A stretch of 64,000 bases of DNA from Marinibaculum pumilum (GCF_042646425.1 NZ_JBHRTR010000036.1:62001-126000), one strand, 5' to 3'. Counted from the stretch's first letter, positions 1 to 8,576 are shown. Notes: generated by a model from the sequence alone, not told the origin. Program-made: numbers and translations.

Positions 1-915
1 CGACAGGCGGTCGGAAAGGAGTTGCGCCCCGGCCAGGATGTTGCGCAGGTCGTGGCTGATCTTCGCCACCGCCGCACCCAGCGCCGCCAGCCGCTTCTGC
101 TGCGCCAGCGCGGTCCGCACCTCGGCTTGCATGTGTGCCAGCTGCACCTCGGCGATGCCGATCTCGTCGCGACGCCCGGACGGCCGGATCACGCGGCCGG
201 CATCCTCGGGCCGCCGGCTGAAGCGGATCATGCTGGAGGTGAGGCGCCGCATCGGCCGCACCATCAGGAAGTAGAGCGCCAGAAAGACCAGCGAGGCGGT
301 GATCAGGGAAATCATCAACGACAGCAGGAAGATGCGGCTGGAATAGTCGGCGATCTCCTGCTGCAGCGGCGCCGGATCCAGAACGATCTCCAGCACCAGG
401 TCGGGATTGCCGGGATGCTGTGCGACCACCAGCAGGGCATTGCCGGCCCCGCCCAGGATGGTGGTGAAGGTATCCGCGATCAGCGAGACCGGGTCCTCGT
501 CGCGCAGGTCGTAGACGGCGCCCATCTCTTCCGGCGGATGGGCGCCCAGGATCAGAGCGCGCTGGTCGCCGGCTTTCAGCGCCACCGCCATGGCGCCGAC
601 ACTGTGCAGCAGTTCCATCGCCAGGTCCGGATCCAGCCGCTTCTCCGGCGCCGCCGTGATCGCCAGCGACGCCAGGTAGGCGGCCTCCACCCGCCCCTGC
701 AGATAGCCCTGCTGGAAGCGCGCGACGGAGGGCACGTAGATCAGCACTTCGCTCAGCATTACGAAGATGATTGTCAGGACCAGCAGCCGGCCGGACAGGG
801 ACCGCAGCAGGGAGGGCCGGGCCGGCACGGGCAGCGGTTCGGCAGGGCCGGACAGGATCCCGGGCGCCGCAGCAGCGGCGCCGGCTTCGGCATCTGCGTC
901 GGGTCTGGTATCCAA
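1..915 (-). CDS. Membrane sensor histidine kinase, N-terminal part (runs off left edge)
   Basis: About 305 codons are visible. The order is a hydrophilic Ala/Pro-rich N-terminus, a first membrane helix near residues 44-66, an extracytoplasmic loop of about 130 residues, a second helix near 195-219, a HAMP-like linker and an H-box. The H-box reads KISHDLRNIL, with the likely phospho-accepting histidine at residue 288. The ATPase domain lies beyond position 1. I chose a TTG start at 915 because a GGGGA-type ribosome site sits just upstream; the only nearby ATG would cut into the first helix. The family autophosphorylates on histidine and passes phosphate to a response regulator, which is not in the window. 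The ligand sensed by the periplasmic loop is unknown. Confidence 0.8.
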   Translation of the reverse strand, partial: MDTRPDADAEAGAAAAAPGILSGPAEPLPVPARPSLLRSLSGRLLVLTIIFVMLSEVLIYVPSVARFQQGYLQGRVEAAYLASLAITAAPEKRLDPDLAMELLHSVGAMAVALKAGDQRALILGAHPPEEMGAVYDLRDEDPVSLIADTFTTILGGAGNALLVVAQHPGNPDLVLEIVLDPAPLQQEIADYSSRIFLLSLMISLITASLVFLALYFLMVRPMRRLTSSMIRFSRRPEDAGRVIRPSGRRDEIGIAEVQLAHMQAEVRTALAQQKRLAALGAAVAKISHDLRNILAGAQLLSDRLS

Positions 916-961
916 GAACGTTCCCCGAAAGGCCGCCGCCCGCGGCCGGGCGGGTCGCGGG

Positions 962-2434
962 TCAGGGCAGACGCAGCAAGAGCCCGACCAACTTCCTGGT
1001 CAGCGGGCTGAACAGTTTCGGCATATAATAGGCGCCCGCCGCACGTTTGCCGACCTCGCCATAGGTCGGGTAGGGCAGGACCGCACCGGCGAAGGCGCCG
1101 ATCTTCATGCCCCGCTGCACCGCCAGGACCCAGGGCTGCACCACCTCGCCGGCATGGGCGCCGGCCACGCCGGCGCCCAGGATCCGCCCCTTCGCGTCGG
1201 TGACGACCTTGATCAGTCCCGCGGTCTGCCGCTCCGCGCGGGCGCGGTCGTTTTCCGCATAGGGCCAGCGCAGGATCCGGATCCGCCCCGCCCGTTCCCG
1301 CGCCGCCGTCTCCGACAGGCCGACCCAGGCCAGCTCCGGCTCGGTATAGGTAACCCAGGGCATGGTGTCATGGTCGGTCCTGGCCGGAATCCGGAACAGC
1401 GCGTTCCGGATCACGATGCCCGCATGGTAGCCGCCGACATGGGTGAATTGCGGGCCGCCCGCGACATCGCCGATGGCAAAGATCCGCCGGTTGGCGGTGC
1501 GCAGCCTGCGGTCGACCTGGATCCCGCGCGGGCCGCTCTCGACCCCGGCCAGGTCCAGGCCGAGTGCCTCGACATTCGGCCGGCGCCCCACCGCGACCAG
1601 AAGATGACTGCCGGTGACTGGCGCGCTGCCGCCCGAGAGATGGACCTCGATCCCGGCCGCTCCCGCCGCGACCCGCTCCGCGGCTGCGCCCTGGCGCAGC
1701 ACGACCCCGTCGCGCCGCAGGCTGGCCAGTACGACCGCCGCCAGCTCCGGATCGTCGCGCCCCAGCGCCTGCGCCGCCTCCACCACCGTCACCGCCGCGC
1801 CCAGCCGGCGGAAGGCCTGTGCCATCTCCAGCCCGATCGGGCCGCCGCCGAGGATCACCAGGTGGGACGGCAGTTCGGCAAGGTCGAACAAGGACTCGTT
1901 GGTCAGGTAGGGCACCTCGTCCAGGCCCGGGATCGGCGGCACGGCGGGGCGTCCGCCGGTGGCGATCACGAAGCGCCGCGCCGTGACCTCGCGCTCGGCG
2001 CCGCCGGTCGCGAATGCCACCCGAAGCCTGTCGCGGCCGGTGAAACGTGCCGTGCCCTGCAGGACGTCGACCCCCATCGCCCGGTAGCGCGCGACCGAAT
2101 CGTGCGGCGCGATGCCGTCGATGACGCCATGGACATGCCGCATCACCGCGGGGAAATCGACAACCGGCGGCTGGTAGCGGATGCCGAGCGCCTCGGCATC
2201 CTGCCAGGCATGCGCCATCCGTGCCGCCGCCAGCAGCGCCTTGGACGGCACGCAGCCGACATTCAGGCAGTCGCCCCCCATCGCCCCGCGCTCCACCAGC
2301 ACCGTGCGCGCGCCCAGCATGGCGGCGGCCGAGGCCACGCTCAGGCCGGCGGCCCCGGCGCCCACGACGCAGATGTCGCAGTCGATCGGGCCCGCGGTGG
2401 CGACATGCGGGCCGGCAGAACGGACAGCGGACAT
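962..2434 (-). CDS. Mercuric reductase/dihydrolipoamide dehydrogenase-like FAD disulfide oxidoreductase
   Basis: This 490-residue protein has an FAD-binding GAGAAG motif at residues 25-30 and the redox-active pair in GGDCLNVGCVPSK (Cys56 and Cys61). A second Rossmann motif for NAD(P)H (GGGPIGLE) follows, then a C-terminal dimerisation domain. The C-terminal His-Pro-Thr of dihydrolipoamide dehydrogenase is replaced by Tyr-Pro-Thr (PYPTYGE), as in the mercuric-reductase-like branch. No MerA heavy-metal-binding N-domain or C-terminal cysteine pair is seen, so mercury reduction is not supported. It lies 23 bases after a TVP38 gene on the same strand. Flavoproteins of this type are often next to, or fused with, TVP38 proteins, but the substrate is unknown. 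Confidence 0.88.
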   Translation of the reverse strand: MSAVRSAGPHVATAGPIDCDICVVGAGAAGLSVASAAAMLGARTVLVERGAMGGDCLNVGCVPSKALLAAARMAHAWQDAEALGIRYQPPVVDFPAVMRHVHGVIDGIAPHDSVARYRAMGVDVLQGTARFTGRDRLRVAFATGGAEREVTARRFVIATGGRPAVPPIPGLDEVPYLTNESLFDLAELPSHLVILGGGPIGLEMAQAFRRLGAAVTVVEAAQALGRDDPELAAVVLASLRRDGVVLRQGAAAERVAAGAAGIEVHLSGGSAPVTGSHLLVAVGRRPNVEALGLDLAGVESGPRGIQVDRRLRTANRRIFAIGDVAGGPQFTHVGGYHAGIVIRNALFRIPARTDHDTMPWVTYTEPELAWVGLSETAARERAGRIRILRWPYAENDRARAERQTAGLIKVVTDAKGRILGAGVAGAHAGEVVQPWVLAVQRGMKIGAFAGAVLPYPTYGEVGKRAAGAYYMPKLFSPLTRKLVGLLLRLP

Positions 2435-2457
2435 CGGCGGATCCTTCAGCGGGGCGG

Positions 2458-3348
2458 TCAGCCGGGTGGGCAGCGGGGTGCGTCGCGTCGGCGACCGCGC
2501 AGGCGGCCATAGGCCACCGGAAGCAGCGAGAGCAGTCCCAGCAGGGAAAGGGCGATCAGGATGTCCGGCGTCACCACATTGCCGAGGGAGAAGCTGTCCG
2601 CCTGGTCCAGCACCCGGCCGAGGCTGGCGCCCACATTCGCGAAGACGAAGGTGCCGGGGATGATGCCGATGAAGGTGGTGACCGCGAAGACGCGCAGCCG
2701 CACCTCGAAGAAGGCCGGCGCGATGTTCACCAGGAAGAAGGGAAAGACCGGCACCAGGCGCAGGAACAGCAGATAGCTGAACGCGTCACGCGACAGGCCG
2801 CGCTCCAGGCGGGCGATGCGCCGCCCGAAACGGGCGCGGAAGATATCGGCGAAGGCCGCCCGCACGGCCAGGAACAGGGCCACCGCACCGGCGGTCGCCC
2901 CCACGACCACCAGCACGGTTCCGGCCAACGCCCCGAAGAGGAAGCCGCCGAACATGGTCACCAGCGCGCTGACCGGCAGCGAGAAGGCGGCGATCGCGGC
3001 ATAGGCCAGCACGAAGGCCAGGCCGGCCAGCAGGGGGTTGGCCAGGGTCCAGCCCGTGATCGCGGCGCGGTGCGCCTTCAGCATCTGGAAGACCGTCTGT
3101 TCGTCGGGTGCGAACAGCAGGAACGCCGCCAGGCCGACCGCCAGCAGCAGAAGCGGCAGCATCCGCCGGATGCGGCCGCCGATCCCGGCCGGCGCCGGCG
3201 GCGCCGCCGCAGGGGCGCGATCGACAGGGGCGCGATTAACAGGGGCGCGATTAACAGGGGCGCGATCGTCCGGATCGGCGCGGCCGCCCGATTGCGCCGC
3301 CTCCGGTCGCGCCGCCCGCGGTTGCTCTGCCCCCGGTTGCCCTGCCAT
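2458..3348 (-). CDS. TVP38/TMEM64 (SNARE-associated/DedA-like) family membrane protein
   Basis: The protein has about 296 residues. A polar N-terminal tail of roughly 55 residues is built partly from five-residue repeats (DRAPV/NRAPV). It is followed by a hydrophobic core of five or six membrane segments with the family patterns FGGFLFG and RLVPVFPFFLVN. The family acts in the inner membrane; the related DedA and VTT-domain proteins are linked to lipid movement, but the role of this bacterial branch is not settled. I chose the ATG at 3348, which has AGG six bases upstream; an ATG at 3354 is the alternative. The gene probably shares a transcript with the flavoprotein that follows it. Confidence 0.85.
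   Translation of the reverse strand: MAGQPGAEQPRAARPEAAQSGGRADPDDRAPVNRAPVNRAPVDRAPAAAPPAPAGIGGRIRRMLPLLLLAVGLAAFLLFAPDEQTVFQMLKAHRAAITGWTLANPLLAGLAFVLAYAAIAAFSLPVSALVTMFGGFLFGALAGTVLVVVGATAGAVALFLAVRAAFADIFRARFGRRIARLERGLSRDAFSYLLFLRLVPVFPFFLVNIAPAFFEVRLRVFAVTTFIGIIPGTFVFANVGASLGRVLDQADSFSLGNVVTPDILIALSLLGLLSLLPVAYGRLRGRRRDAPRCPPG
3211..3270. repeat. 15-bp tandem repeat, four copies
   Basis: Four exact-length units of the form aggggcgcgattaac start at 3211, 3226, 3241 and 3256. The two middle copies are identical and the outer two differ at two or three bases. The array is in frame inside the N-terminal tail of the TVP38 gene, so it adds five-residue units to a disordered segment. Confidence 0.9.
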
Positions 3349-3529
3349 GCTCATCCTGTTCGCCTGCCTGCCCGCATATCGCAGTATCGCACCCTGCCCG
3401 GTCCGCGTCGCGCAGTCCTGCATATTGACGAAGAACCAGGGGGCGCAACGACGGCGGCGCCGTCTCACCGCAAAGTGACACCCTGATGCCGGTGCGATCC
3501 CGGCGGGCGCCGGATGCGGCTCGTGCCGA

Positions 3530-3558
3530 TTGACTCGGCCCGGTCGAGCGCCTATAAG
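3530..3558 (+). promoter_or_regulatory. Sigma-70 type promoter of rpmH
   Basis: TTGACT at 3530-3535 and TATAAG at 3553-3558 are separated by 17 bases, close to the housekeeping consensus. This leaves a leader of about 95 bases before rpmH. The promoter sits in the 312-base spacer between the divergent TVP38 and rpmH genes; I see nothing else clear in that spacer. Confidence 0.65.
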
Positions 3559-3660
3559 CCCGCCTCTGATTTCGAGACTGCCCGCGCGACCGCGAGCGGC
3601 CCTGCCCCCATGGGCATGCGCGCCGGACCGTCGCCGGGCCGACCAGCAGGAGTACAAGTC

Positions 3661-3795
3661 GTGAAGCGGACCTATCAGCCGAGTGTGCTGGTGCGCAAGC
3701 GGCGGCACGGTTTCCGCGCGCGCATGGCAACCAAGGCAGGACGTGCCGTCCTGGCCCGACGCCGGGCCAAGGGGCGCAAGCGCCTGTCCGCCTGA
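3661..3795 (+). CDS. rpmH: 50S ribosomal protein L34
   Basis: The 44-residue, strongly basic protein begins MKRTYQPSVLVRKRRHGF and ends with GRKRLSA, the standard L34 pattern over its full length. The start is GTG at 3661, with AGGAG at 3648-3652. An upstream reading of the same frame is open but has no L34 character. L34 is a late-assembling component of the large ribosomal subunit that contacts 23S rRNA. It opens the conserved rpmH-rnpA-yidD-yidC cluster. Confidence 0.97.
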   Translation: MKRTYQPSVLVRKRRHGFRARMATKAGRAVLARRRAKGRKRLSA

Positions 3796-3906
3796 CGCCG
3801 GAAAGGCCGGACCGGAGCATAGGCACCGGACCGCAGAAAGACACCGGGCGGATGCCCGCCAGGATCGCCCTAGCGCCGGCCACGGCATGGAGCGGAACGG
3901 CGAACG

Positions 3907-4515
3907 ATGTCCAGCGCGCCGCGCGGCACAGCCCCCATTCAGGCCGAAAACCATCAGGCCGAAAACCATCAGGCCGGCAGCATCGCCGGTCCGAAGGGCT
4001 TGCGGGGCGACGATGCCGGCGTGCCGGCCGCGTCCCCGGCGGGACATGCGTCCCGCCGCGCCGGGACTCCCGGCAATCTCCCCGACATGACCTCTGGCGT
4101 GACAGCCGGCAAAGCCGGGGCAGATGATGCCGGCCTGCGCCGCCTGAAGCAGCGCCGCGACTTCCTGCGGGTCGCCGCGAAGGGCCGCAAGGCGGCGCGC
4201 GAGGGGCTGGTGCTGCAGGGCGCGCCCACGCCGGTAGCCGAGGTCGGCAGCGCACGGGTGGGCTTCACGGCAAGCCGCAAGGTCGGCAATGCGGTGGCGC
4301 GGAACCGGGCGAAGCGCCGGCTGCGCGCCGTCGCCGACCTGGTGCTGCGGGGTCAGGCCCTGGCCGGCCACGACTATGTGCTGATCGGCCGCAAGGCGAC
4401 TCTGGAGCGGGACTTCGCCGCCCTGTGCGGCGACTGCCGGCAGGCGCTGCGGCGGCTGAAGCTGGCGCGCGACGGCGGGCCCAGAGATGGCAATCCCAGA
4501 GAAGGCAATCCCTGA
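3907..4515 (+). CDS. rnpA: Ribonuclease P protein component, with long N-terminal extension
   Basis: The conserved core starts near residue 78 with LRRLKQRRDFLRVA and includes the RNase P protein signature around RVGFTASRKVGNAVARNRAK. The protein binds the catalytic RNase P RNA and helps remove 5' leaders from pre-tRNA. The frame is open back to an ATG at 3907, which would add a low-complexity stretch of about 75 residues containing a 15-bp duplication. A second ATG at 4087 gives a normal-sized protein of 142 residues. Neither start has a convincing ribosome site, and a perfect hairpin at 4037-4058 lies between them. The true start is therefore open. The gene overlaps none of rpmH and ends two bases before the start I chose for yidD. 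Confidence 0.9.
   Translation: MSSAPRGTAPIQAENHQAENHQAGSIAGPKGLRGDDAGVPAASPAGHASRRAGTPGNLPDMTSGVTAGKAGADDAGLRRLKQRRDFLRVAAKGRKAAREGLVLQGAPTPVAEVGSARVGFTASRKVGNAVARNRAKRRLRAVADLVLRGQALAGHDYVLIGRKATLERDFAALCGDCRQALRRLKLARDGGPRDGNPREGNP
3941..3970. repeat. 15-bp tandem duplication
   Basis: Two identical units aggccgaaaaccatc at 3941-3955 and 3956-3970 are followed by a partial third copy. They lie between rpmH and the conserved core of rnpA. Confidence 0.9.
4037..4058. other. Perfect 9-bp hairpin upstream of the rnpA core
   Basis: CGGCGGGAC at 4037-4045 and its exact complement at 4050-4058 enclose a four-base loop (atgc). No T-run follows, so it is not a standard terminator. It could attenuate, process or protect the rpmH-rnpA transcript, or be chance in GC-rich DNA. 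Confidence 0.5.
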
Positions 4516-4529
4516 GATGGCGGGCGCCA
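4485..4529. repeat. Degenerate 15-bp repeat across the rnpA/yidD junction
   Basis: Three 15-base units beginning agatgg or agaagg start at 4485, 4500 and 4515. They carry the last codons and stop of rnpA and several possible ATG starts of yidD, so duplication has created a choice of starts at this junction. Confidence 0.6.
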
Positions 4530-4993
4530 GGATGGCGGGGGGCGGCCCGGCGGCGGCGGTCCTGAAGGGCCTGGTGCTCCTCTATCGCTGGTTCCTGTCG
4601 CCCTGGCTGGGCGGCCATTGCCGCTACCAGCCGACCTGTTCCGAATATGCGCTGGAGGCGCTGACGACGCATGGGGCGCTGCGTGGCGGCTGGCTGACCC
4701 TGCGCCGGCTGGCGCGCTGCCACCCGCTGGGCGGACAGGGTTTCGACCCGGTCCCCCTTGCGTCCGACGCTGCATGGGGGCAGACAGGGGGCCGGCGGCG
4801 CCAGCCGCCGACGACAGGGATCGCCCCCGCCGCCGCCGCGGCACCCGCTTCGACGGCGGAGCGCCAGGCGGCCGACAGTTCAGGCAACCGCCTGCAGCAG
4901 GACCTCCCGACCGACGCGCCGCGACCCGAAGCATCCGGGGCGGCGCGGCGGGAGGCCGGCGGCAGCGGCATGCACCCCTCGCCCGGCCGCTGA
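4517..4993 (+). CDS. yidD: Membrane protein insertion efficiency factor YidD
   Basis: The family signature CRYQPTCSEYA, with an amphipathic N-terminal helix (LLYRWFLSPWLGG) before it, identifies YidD, a small inner-membrane-associated protein that assists YidC-dependent insertion. Family members are usually about 70-90 residues. Here the frame continues for roughly 75 more residues of Ala/Pro/Arg-rich, low-complexity sequence before the stop. Starts at 4487, 4517 and 4532 are all in frame. I prefer 4517, just after the rnpA stop, though the upstream ribosome site is weak. It is part of the rpmH-yidC transcript. Confidence 0.9.
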   Translation: MAGARMAGGGPAAAVLKGLVLLYRWFLSPWLGGHCRYQPTCSEYALEALTTHGALRGGWLTLRRLARCHPLGGQGFDPVPLASDAAWGQTGGRRRQPPTTGIAPAAAAAPASTAERQAADSSGNRLQQDLPTDAPRPEASGAARREAGGSGMHPSPGR

Positions 4994-5020
4994 TCGCGGC
5001 CCTCAGAGAGACTATTCGGC

Positions 5021-6847
5021 ATGAACGACAACAACCGGAACCTGATCCTGGCGATTGTCGCCTCGGTGGTGATCCTGATCGGCTTCCAGTACTTCTACAC
5101 GCCCGAACCGCCGCCGAAGCAGGTGGAGCAGGCACGGCAGAGCCGGTCCGCCGCCGGTGGGGGTGGCCAGGGCGGCAGCAGCCTGGAGCCCGGCCAGGGC
5201 TACAGCCCCGACCTGGGCGGACCGGGCGCCGAGGTGCCGGGCGGCAGCCGCAGCCGGGAGGAGATCCTCGCCTCCACCCCCCGCATCGCCATCGACACGC
5301 CGCGGGTGCACGGTTCCGTCAGCCTGATCGGCGCGCGGATCGACGACCTGACCCTGAAGGACTACAAGGTCGACCTGTCCGCCGACAGCCCCGACATCAT
5401 CCTGCTGTCGCCGCAGGGCGCGCCGGATGCCTATTTCGCCCAGTTCGCCTGGGGCAAGCTGAACACCGGCGGCAAGGGCACGACCCTGCCCGGCGACACG
5501 ACCCGCTGGACCCCCGACAGCCAGACCCTGACGCCGGACAGCCCCGTGGTGCTGCAATGGGAGAACGGCGACGGGCTGACCTTCAAGATCCGTCTGTCGA
5601 TCGACGACGATTATCTGTTCCAGGTCGACCAGTGGATCGAGGCCACCGCCGGCGGCGCGATCGCCGAGGGCGAGATCCCGCAGCTGCGGCCCTACGGGCT
5701 GGTGCGCCGCCACGGGACGCCGGAGGGCACCGGCCTGTTCGTCCTGCACGAAGGTCCGCTGGGCGTCTTCCGCGACTCCCTGGACCAGGACGGCACCCTG
5801 GACGAGATCAGCTATTCCACCCTGCAGGACGACGGCGCGATCAAGGTCAACTCGATCGGCGGCTGGCTCGGCTTCACCGACAAGTACTGGCTGACGGCGC
5901 TGATCCCGCAGCAGGACCAGAATGTCGACACCCGTTTCCTGCACGAGGGCGGGGTCGGATCCGACATCTACCAGGTCGACCTGGTGAACCGCGGCGAGGC
6001 GGTCGGCGCGGACGGCGCCTATACCACCCGCCTGTTCGCCGGCGCCAAGGTGGTCAACGTCATCGACCGCTACCAGGAGGACCTGGGCATCATCCGGTTC
6101 GACCGGACCATCGACTGGGGCTGGTTCTATTTCCTGACCCGGCCGATCTTCGGCATCCTGGACTATTTCTACGGCCTGATCGGCAATTTCGGCCTGTCGA
6201 TCATCCTGCTGACCCTGTGCATCAAGATTCTGTTCCTGCCGCTGGCCTACAAGTCCTACGTCTCGATGAGCGCGATGAAGAACCTGCAGCCGGAGATGGT
6301 GAAGCTGCGGGAACGCTTCGGCGACGACAAGCAGGCGCTGAACCGCGAGATGATGGCGCTGTACAAGAAGGAGAAGGTCAATCCGGCCGCCGGCTGTATC
6401 CCGATCCTGCTGCAGATCCCGGTCTTCTTCGCGCTGTACAAGGTGCTGCTGATCACCATCGAGATGCGGCACGCGCCTTTCTTCTGGTGGATCCGCGACC
6501 TGTCGGCGCCGGACCCGACGACGATCCTGAACCTGTTCGGCCTGCTGCCCTACACGGTCACGCCGGCCGACCTGGGACCGCTGCAGTTCATCTCCATCGG
6601 CGTGCTGCCGATCATCATGGGCGGGACCATGTGGCTGCAGATGCGGGTCAACCCGACCCCGCCGGACCCGGTGCAGGCGCGGATCTTCATGCTGATGCCG
6701 ATCTTCTTCACCTTCCTGCTGGCGCATTTCCCGGCCGGCCTGGTGGTGTACTGGATCACCAACAACACCGTGTCGATCGCCCAGCAGATCTTCATCCAGC
6801 GCCGCATGAAGACCCGCACCGCGCGGCCGTCGCCGGCCAAGACCTGA
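5021..6847 (+). CDS. yidC: Membrane protein insertase YidC
   Basis: The 608 residues follow the Gram-negative YidC plan. There is an N-terminal membrane anchor (residues 6-24), a Gly-rich linker, a large periplasmic beta-rich domain to about residue 365, and then the conserved five-helix insertase core. The core includes the cytoplasmic hairpin with KNLQPEMVKLRERFGDDK and the positively charged end RRMKTRTARPSPAK. YidC inserts inner-membrane proteins alone or with SecYEG. It starts 28 bases after yidD and is followed after 13 bases by the GTPase gene. Confidence 0.97.
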   Translation: MNDNNRNLILAIVASVVILIGFQYFYTPEPPPKQVEQARQSRSAAGGGGQGGSSLEPGQGYSPDLGGPGAEVPGGSRSREEILASTPRIAIDTPRVHGSVSLIGARIDDLTLKDYKVDLSADSPDIILLSPQGAPDAYFAQFAWGKLNTGGKGTTLPGDTTRWTPDSQTLTPDSPVVLQWENGDGLTFKIRLSIDDDYLFQVDQWIEATAGGAIAEGEIPQLRPYGLVRRHGTPEGTGLFVLHEGPLGVFRDSLDQDGTLDEISYSTLQDDGAIKVNSIGGWLGFTDKYWLTALIPQQDQNVDTRFLHEGGVGSDIYQVDLVNRGEAVGADGAYTTRLFAGAKVVNVIDRYQEDLGIIRFDRTIDWGWFYFLTRPIFGILDYFYGLIGNFGLSIILLTLCIKILFLPLAYKSYVSMSAMKNLQPEMVKLRERFGDDKQALNREMMALYKKEKVNPAAGCIPILLQIPVFFALYKVLLITIEMRHAPFFWWIRDLSAPDPTTILNLFGLLPYTVTPADLGPLQFISIGVLPIIMGGTMWLQMRVNPTPPDPVQARIFMLMPIFFTFLLAHFPAGLVVYWITNNTVSIAQQIFIQRRMKTRTARPSPAKT

Positions 6848-6860
6848 CCGGCGGACGGCA

Positions 6861-7577
6861 GTGGCGGCGGCAGTCGGCAGCGAGGGCGGCCCTTCCCGGG
6901 ACGAGCAACTCGACGACGAGGCACCCTATGCCCCGGAAGGGCTGGAGCGCGGCCGGCTGCTGTTCGCCGGCGGTTGCGATTTCGTCGCCGGCGTCGTGCC
7001 CGGCGGCGCCTTTCCGCCGCAGGAACTGCCGGAAGTCGCCTTCGCCGGCCGCTCCAACGTTGGCAAGTCCAGCCTGATCAACGCCCTGACCGGCCGCAAG
7101 GCGCTGGCCCGGGTGTCGAATACCCCGGGGCGGACGCAGCAGCTCAACTTCTTCCGGCTGAGCCGCGCCTCGGGCGGCGACGGCGCGGACGGGCTTTTTC
7201 TCGTCGACCTGCCGGGCTATGGCTATGCCAAGGCGGCGAAGCGCGACATTGCCCGCTGGACCGGCCTGACGCGGGACTATCTGCGGGGGCGGGTCGGGCT
7301 GCGCCGGGTCTGCCTGCTGATCGATTCCCGTCACGGCCTGAAGGACGGCGACCGCGGGATCATGGACCTGCTGGACGAGTCGGCGGTGGTCTACCAGGTG
7401 GTGCTGACCAAGGCGGACAAGCTGAAGGCCGGCCAACTGGAGGCGGTGCGGGCGGCAACGGCGAAGGCCCTGGCGCGGCGGGTGGCGGCGCATCCCCGGC
7501 AGGTCGTAACCTCGGCGGAGAAGGGCACGGGCATTGCGGAATTGCGTGCGGAACTGGCGGAGCTGACCCTGGCATGA
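6861..7577 (+). CDS. yihA: Ribosome biogenesis GTP-binding protein YihA/YsxC (EngB)
   Basis: All GTPase motifs are present: the P-loop GRSNVGKSS at residues 63-71, TPGRTQQ as G2, DLPGYG as G3, TKAD as G4 and SAEKGTG near the end as G5. The family is essential in many bacteria for late assembly of the 50S subunit. The 238-residue frame begins at a GTG at 6861; its first 50 residues are poorly conserved, so a later start is possible. Its stop overlaps the argB start by four bases (ATGA), indicating coupled translation. Confidence 0.95.
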   Translation: MAAAVGSEGGPSRDEQLDDEAPYAPEGLERGRLLFAGGCDFVAGVVPGGAFPPQELPEVAFAGRSNVGKSSLINALTGRKALARVSNTPGRTQQLNFFRLSRASGGDGADGLFLVDLPGYGYAKAAKRDIARWTGLTRDYLRGRVGLRRVCLLIDSRHGLKDGDRGIMDLLDESAVVYQVVLTKADKLKAGQLEAVRAATAKALARRVAAHPRQVVTSAEKGTGIAELRAELAELTLA

Positions 7578-8545
7578 ACGACGATACCGACGGCAAGAAC
7601 GAGAAGCCCCGCCTGCGCGCGGTGGATGGCGGCCTCGCCGACCAGGAGGCGCGCCAGGCCCGCGCCCGGATCCTGTCCGAGGCGCTGCCCTATATGCGCC
7701 GCTTCGCGGACCAGACCTTCGTCATCAAGTATGGCGGCCATGCCATGGGGAGCGAGGAACTGGCCGACGATTTCGCCCGCGACGTGGTGCTGCTGAAGCA
7801 GGTCGGCGTGAACCCGGTCGTGGTGCATGGCGGCGGCCCGCAGATCGGCGCGATGTTGGACCGGCTGAAGGTGCAGTCCTCCTTCGTCGACGGCCTGCGG
7901 GTGACCGACGCCGCCACGGTCGAGATCGTCGAGATGGTCCTGGCCGGCTCCATCAACAAGCAGGTGGTGACGGCAATCAACCGGGCCGGCGGCACCGCGA
8001 TCGGCATTTCCGGCAAGGACGGCAACCTGATCGAGGCGCGCAAGCTGCGCCGCACCGTGAAGGATCCCGGCTCGAACATCGAGAAGATCCTGGACCTCGG
8101 CTTCGTGGGCGAGCCCAGCCATGTCAATCCGGCGGTGCTGGACGCCCTGCGTGCGACCAAGGTGATCCCGGTGATCGCCCCGATCGGCGTCGGCGAGCAT
8201 GGCGAGACCTACAACATCAACGCCGATACCGCCGCCGGCGCGATCGCCGGCGCGCTGGGCGCCACCAAGCTGATCATGCTGACCGACGTGCCCGGCGTGC
8301 TGGACAAGTCCGGCCAGCTGATCCCCTCGATGACCCAGAAGGAGGCGCTGGTCAGCCTGGGCGACGGCACCATCTCCGGCGGCATGATCCCGAAGCTGGA
8401 GACCTGCCTGTCGGCGCTGCGCGCCGGCGTGAAGGCGGCCCATATCCTGGACGGGCGGGTGCCGCACGTTCTGCTGCTGGAGGTCTTCACCGAGCAGGGC
8501 GTCGGCACCATGATCGGCGCCACGCGGCCCCCTGCGGCAAGCTGA
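7574..8545 (+). CDS. argB: Acetylglutamate kinase
   Basis: The 323-residue protein is an amino acid kinase that phosphorylates N-acetylglutamate, the second step of arginine synthesis. The ATP-binding start FVIKYGGHAM, the glycine-rich substrate loop VVHGGGPQIG and the C-terminal SGGMIPKLETC are all visible. The start is the ATG overlapping the yihA stop. The reading frame is open further upstream, but that part is a shadow of yihA. The yihA-argB order is common in Rhodospirillales. Confidence 0.97.
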   Translation: MNDDTDGKNEKPRLRAVDGGLADQEARQARARILSEALPYMRRFADQTFVIKYGGHAMGSEELADDFARDVVLLKQVGVNPVVVHGGGPQIGAMLDRLKVQSSFVDGLRVTDAATVEIVEMVLAGSINKQVVTAINRAGGTAIGISGKDGNLIEARKLRRTVKDPGSNIEKILDLGFVGEPSHVNPAVLDALRATKVIPVIAPIGVGEHGETYNINADTAAGAIAGALGATKLIMLTDVPGVLDKSGQLIPSMTQKEALVSLGDGTISGGMIPKLETCLSALRAGVKAAHILDGRVPHVLLLEVFTEQGVGTMIGATRPPAAS

Positions 8546-8576
8546 TCCGGCACAGCCTGCGGCGCGGCGGGGCCGG

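Noticed and set aside
767..2512. Plus-strand frame of about 580 codons opposite the flavoprotein
   Set aside because: It is the complement of a conserved FAD oxidoreductase, and its translation is a low-complexity Arg/Gly/Pro/Asp mix.
3514..3795. Longer 93-residue form of L34, starting at 3514
   Set aside because: The extra part is unlike L34, includes the promoter and leader, and the GTG at 3661 has a proper ribosome site.
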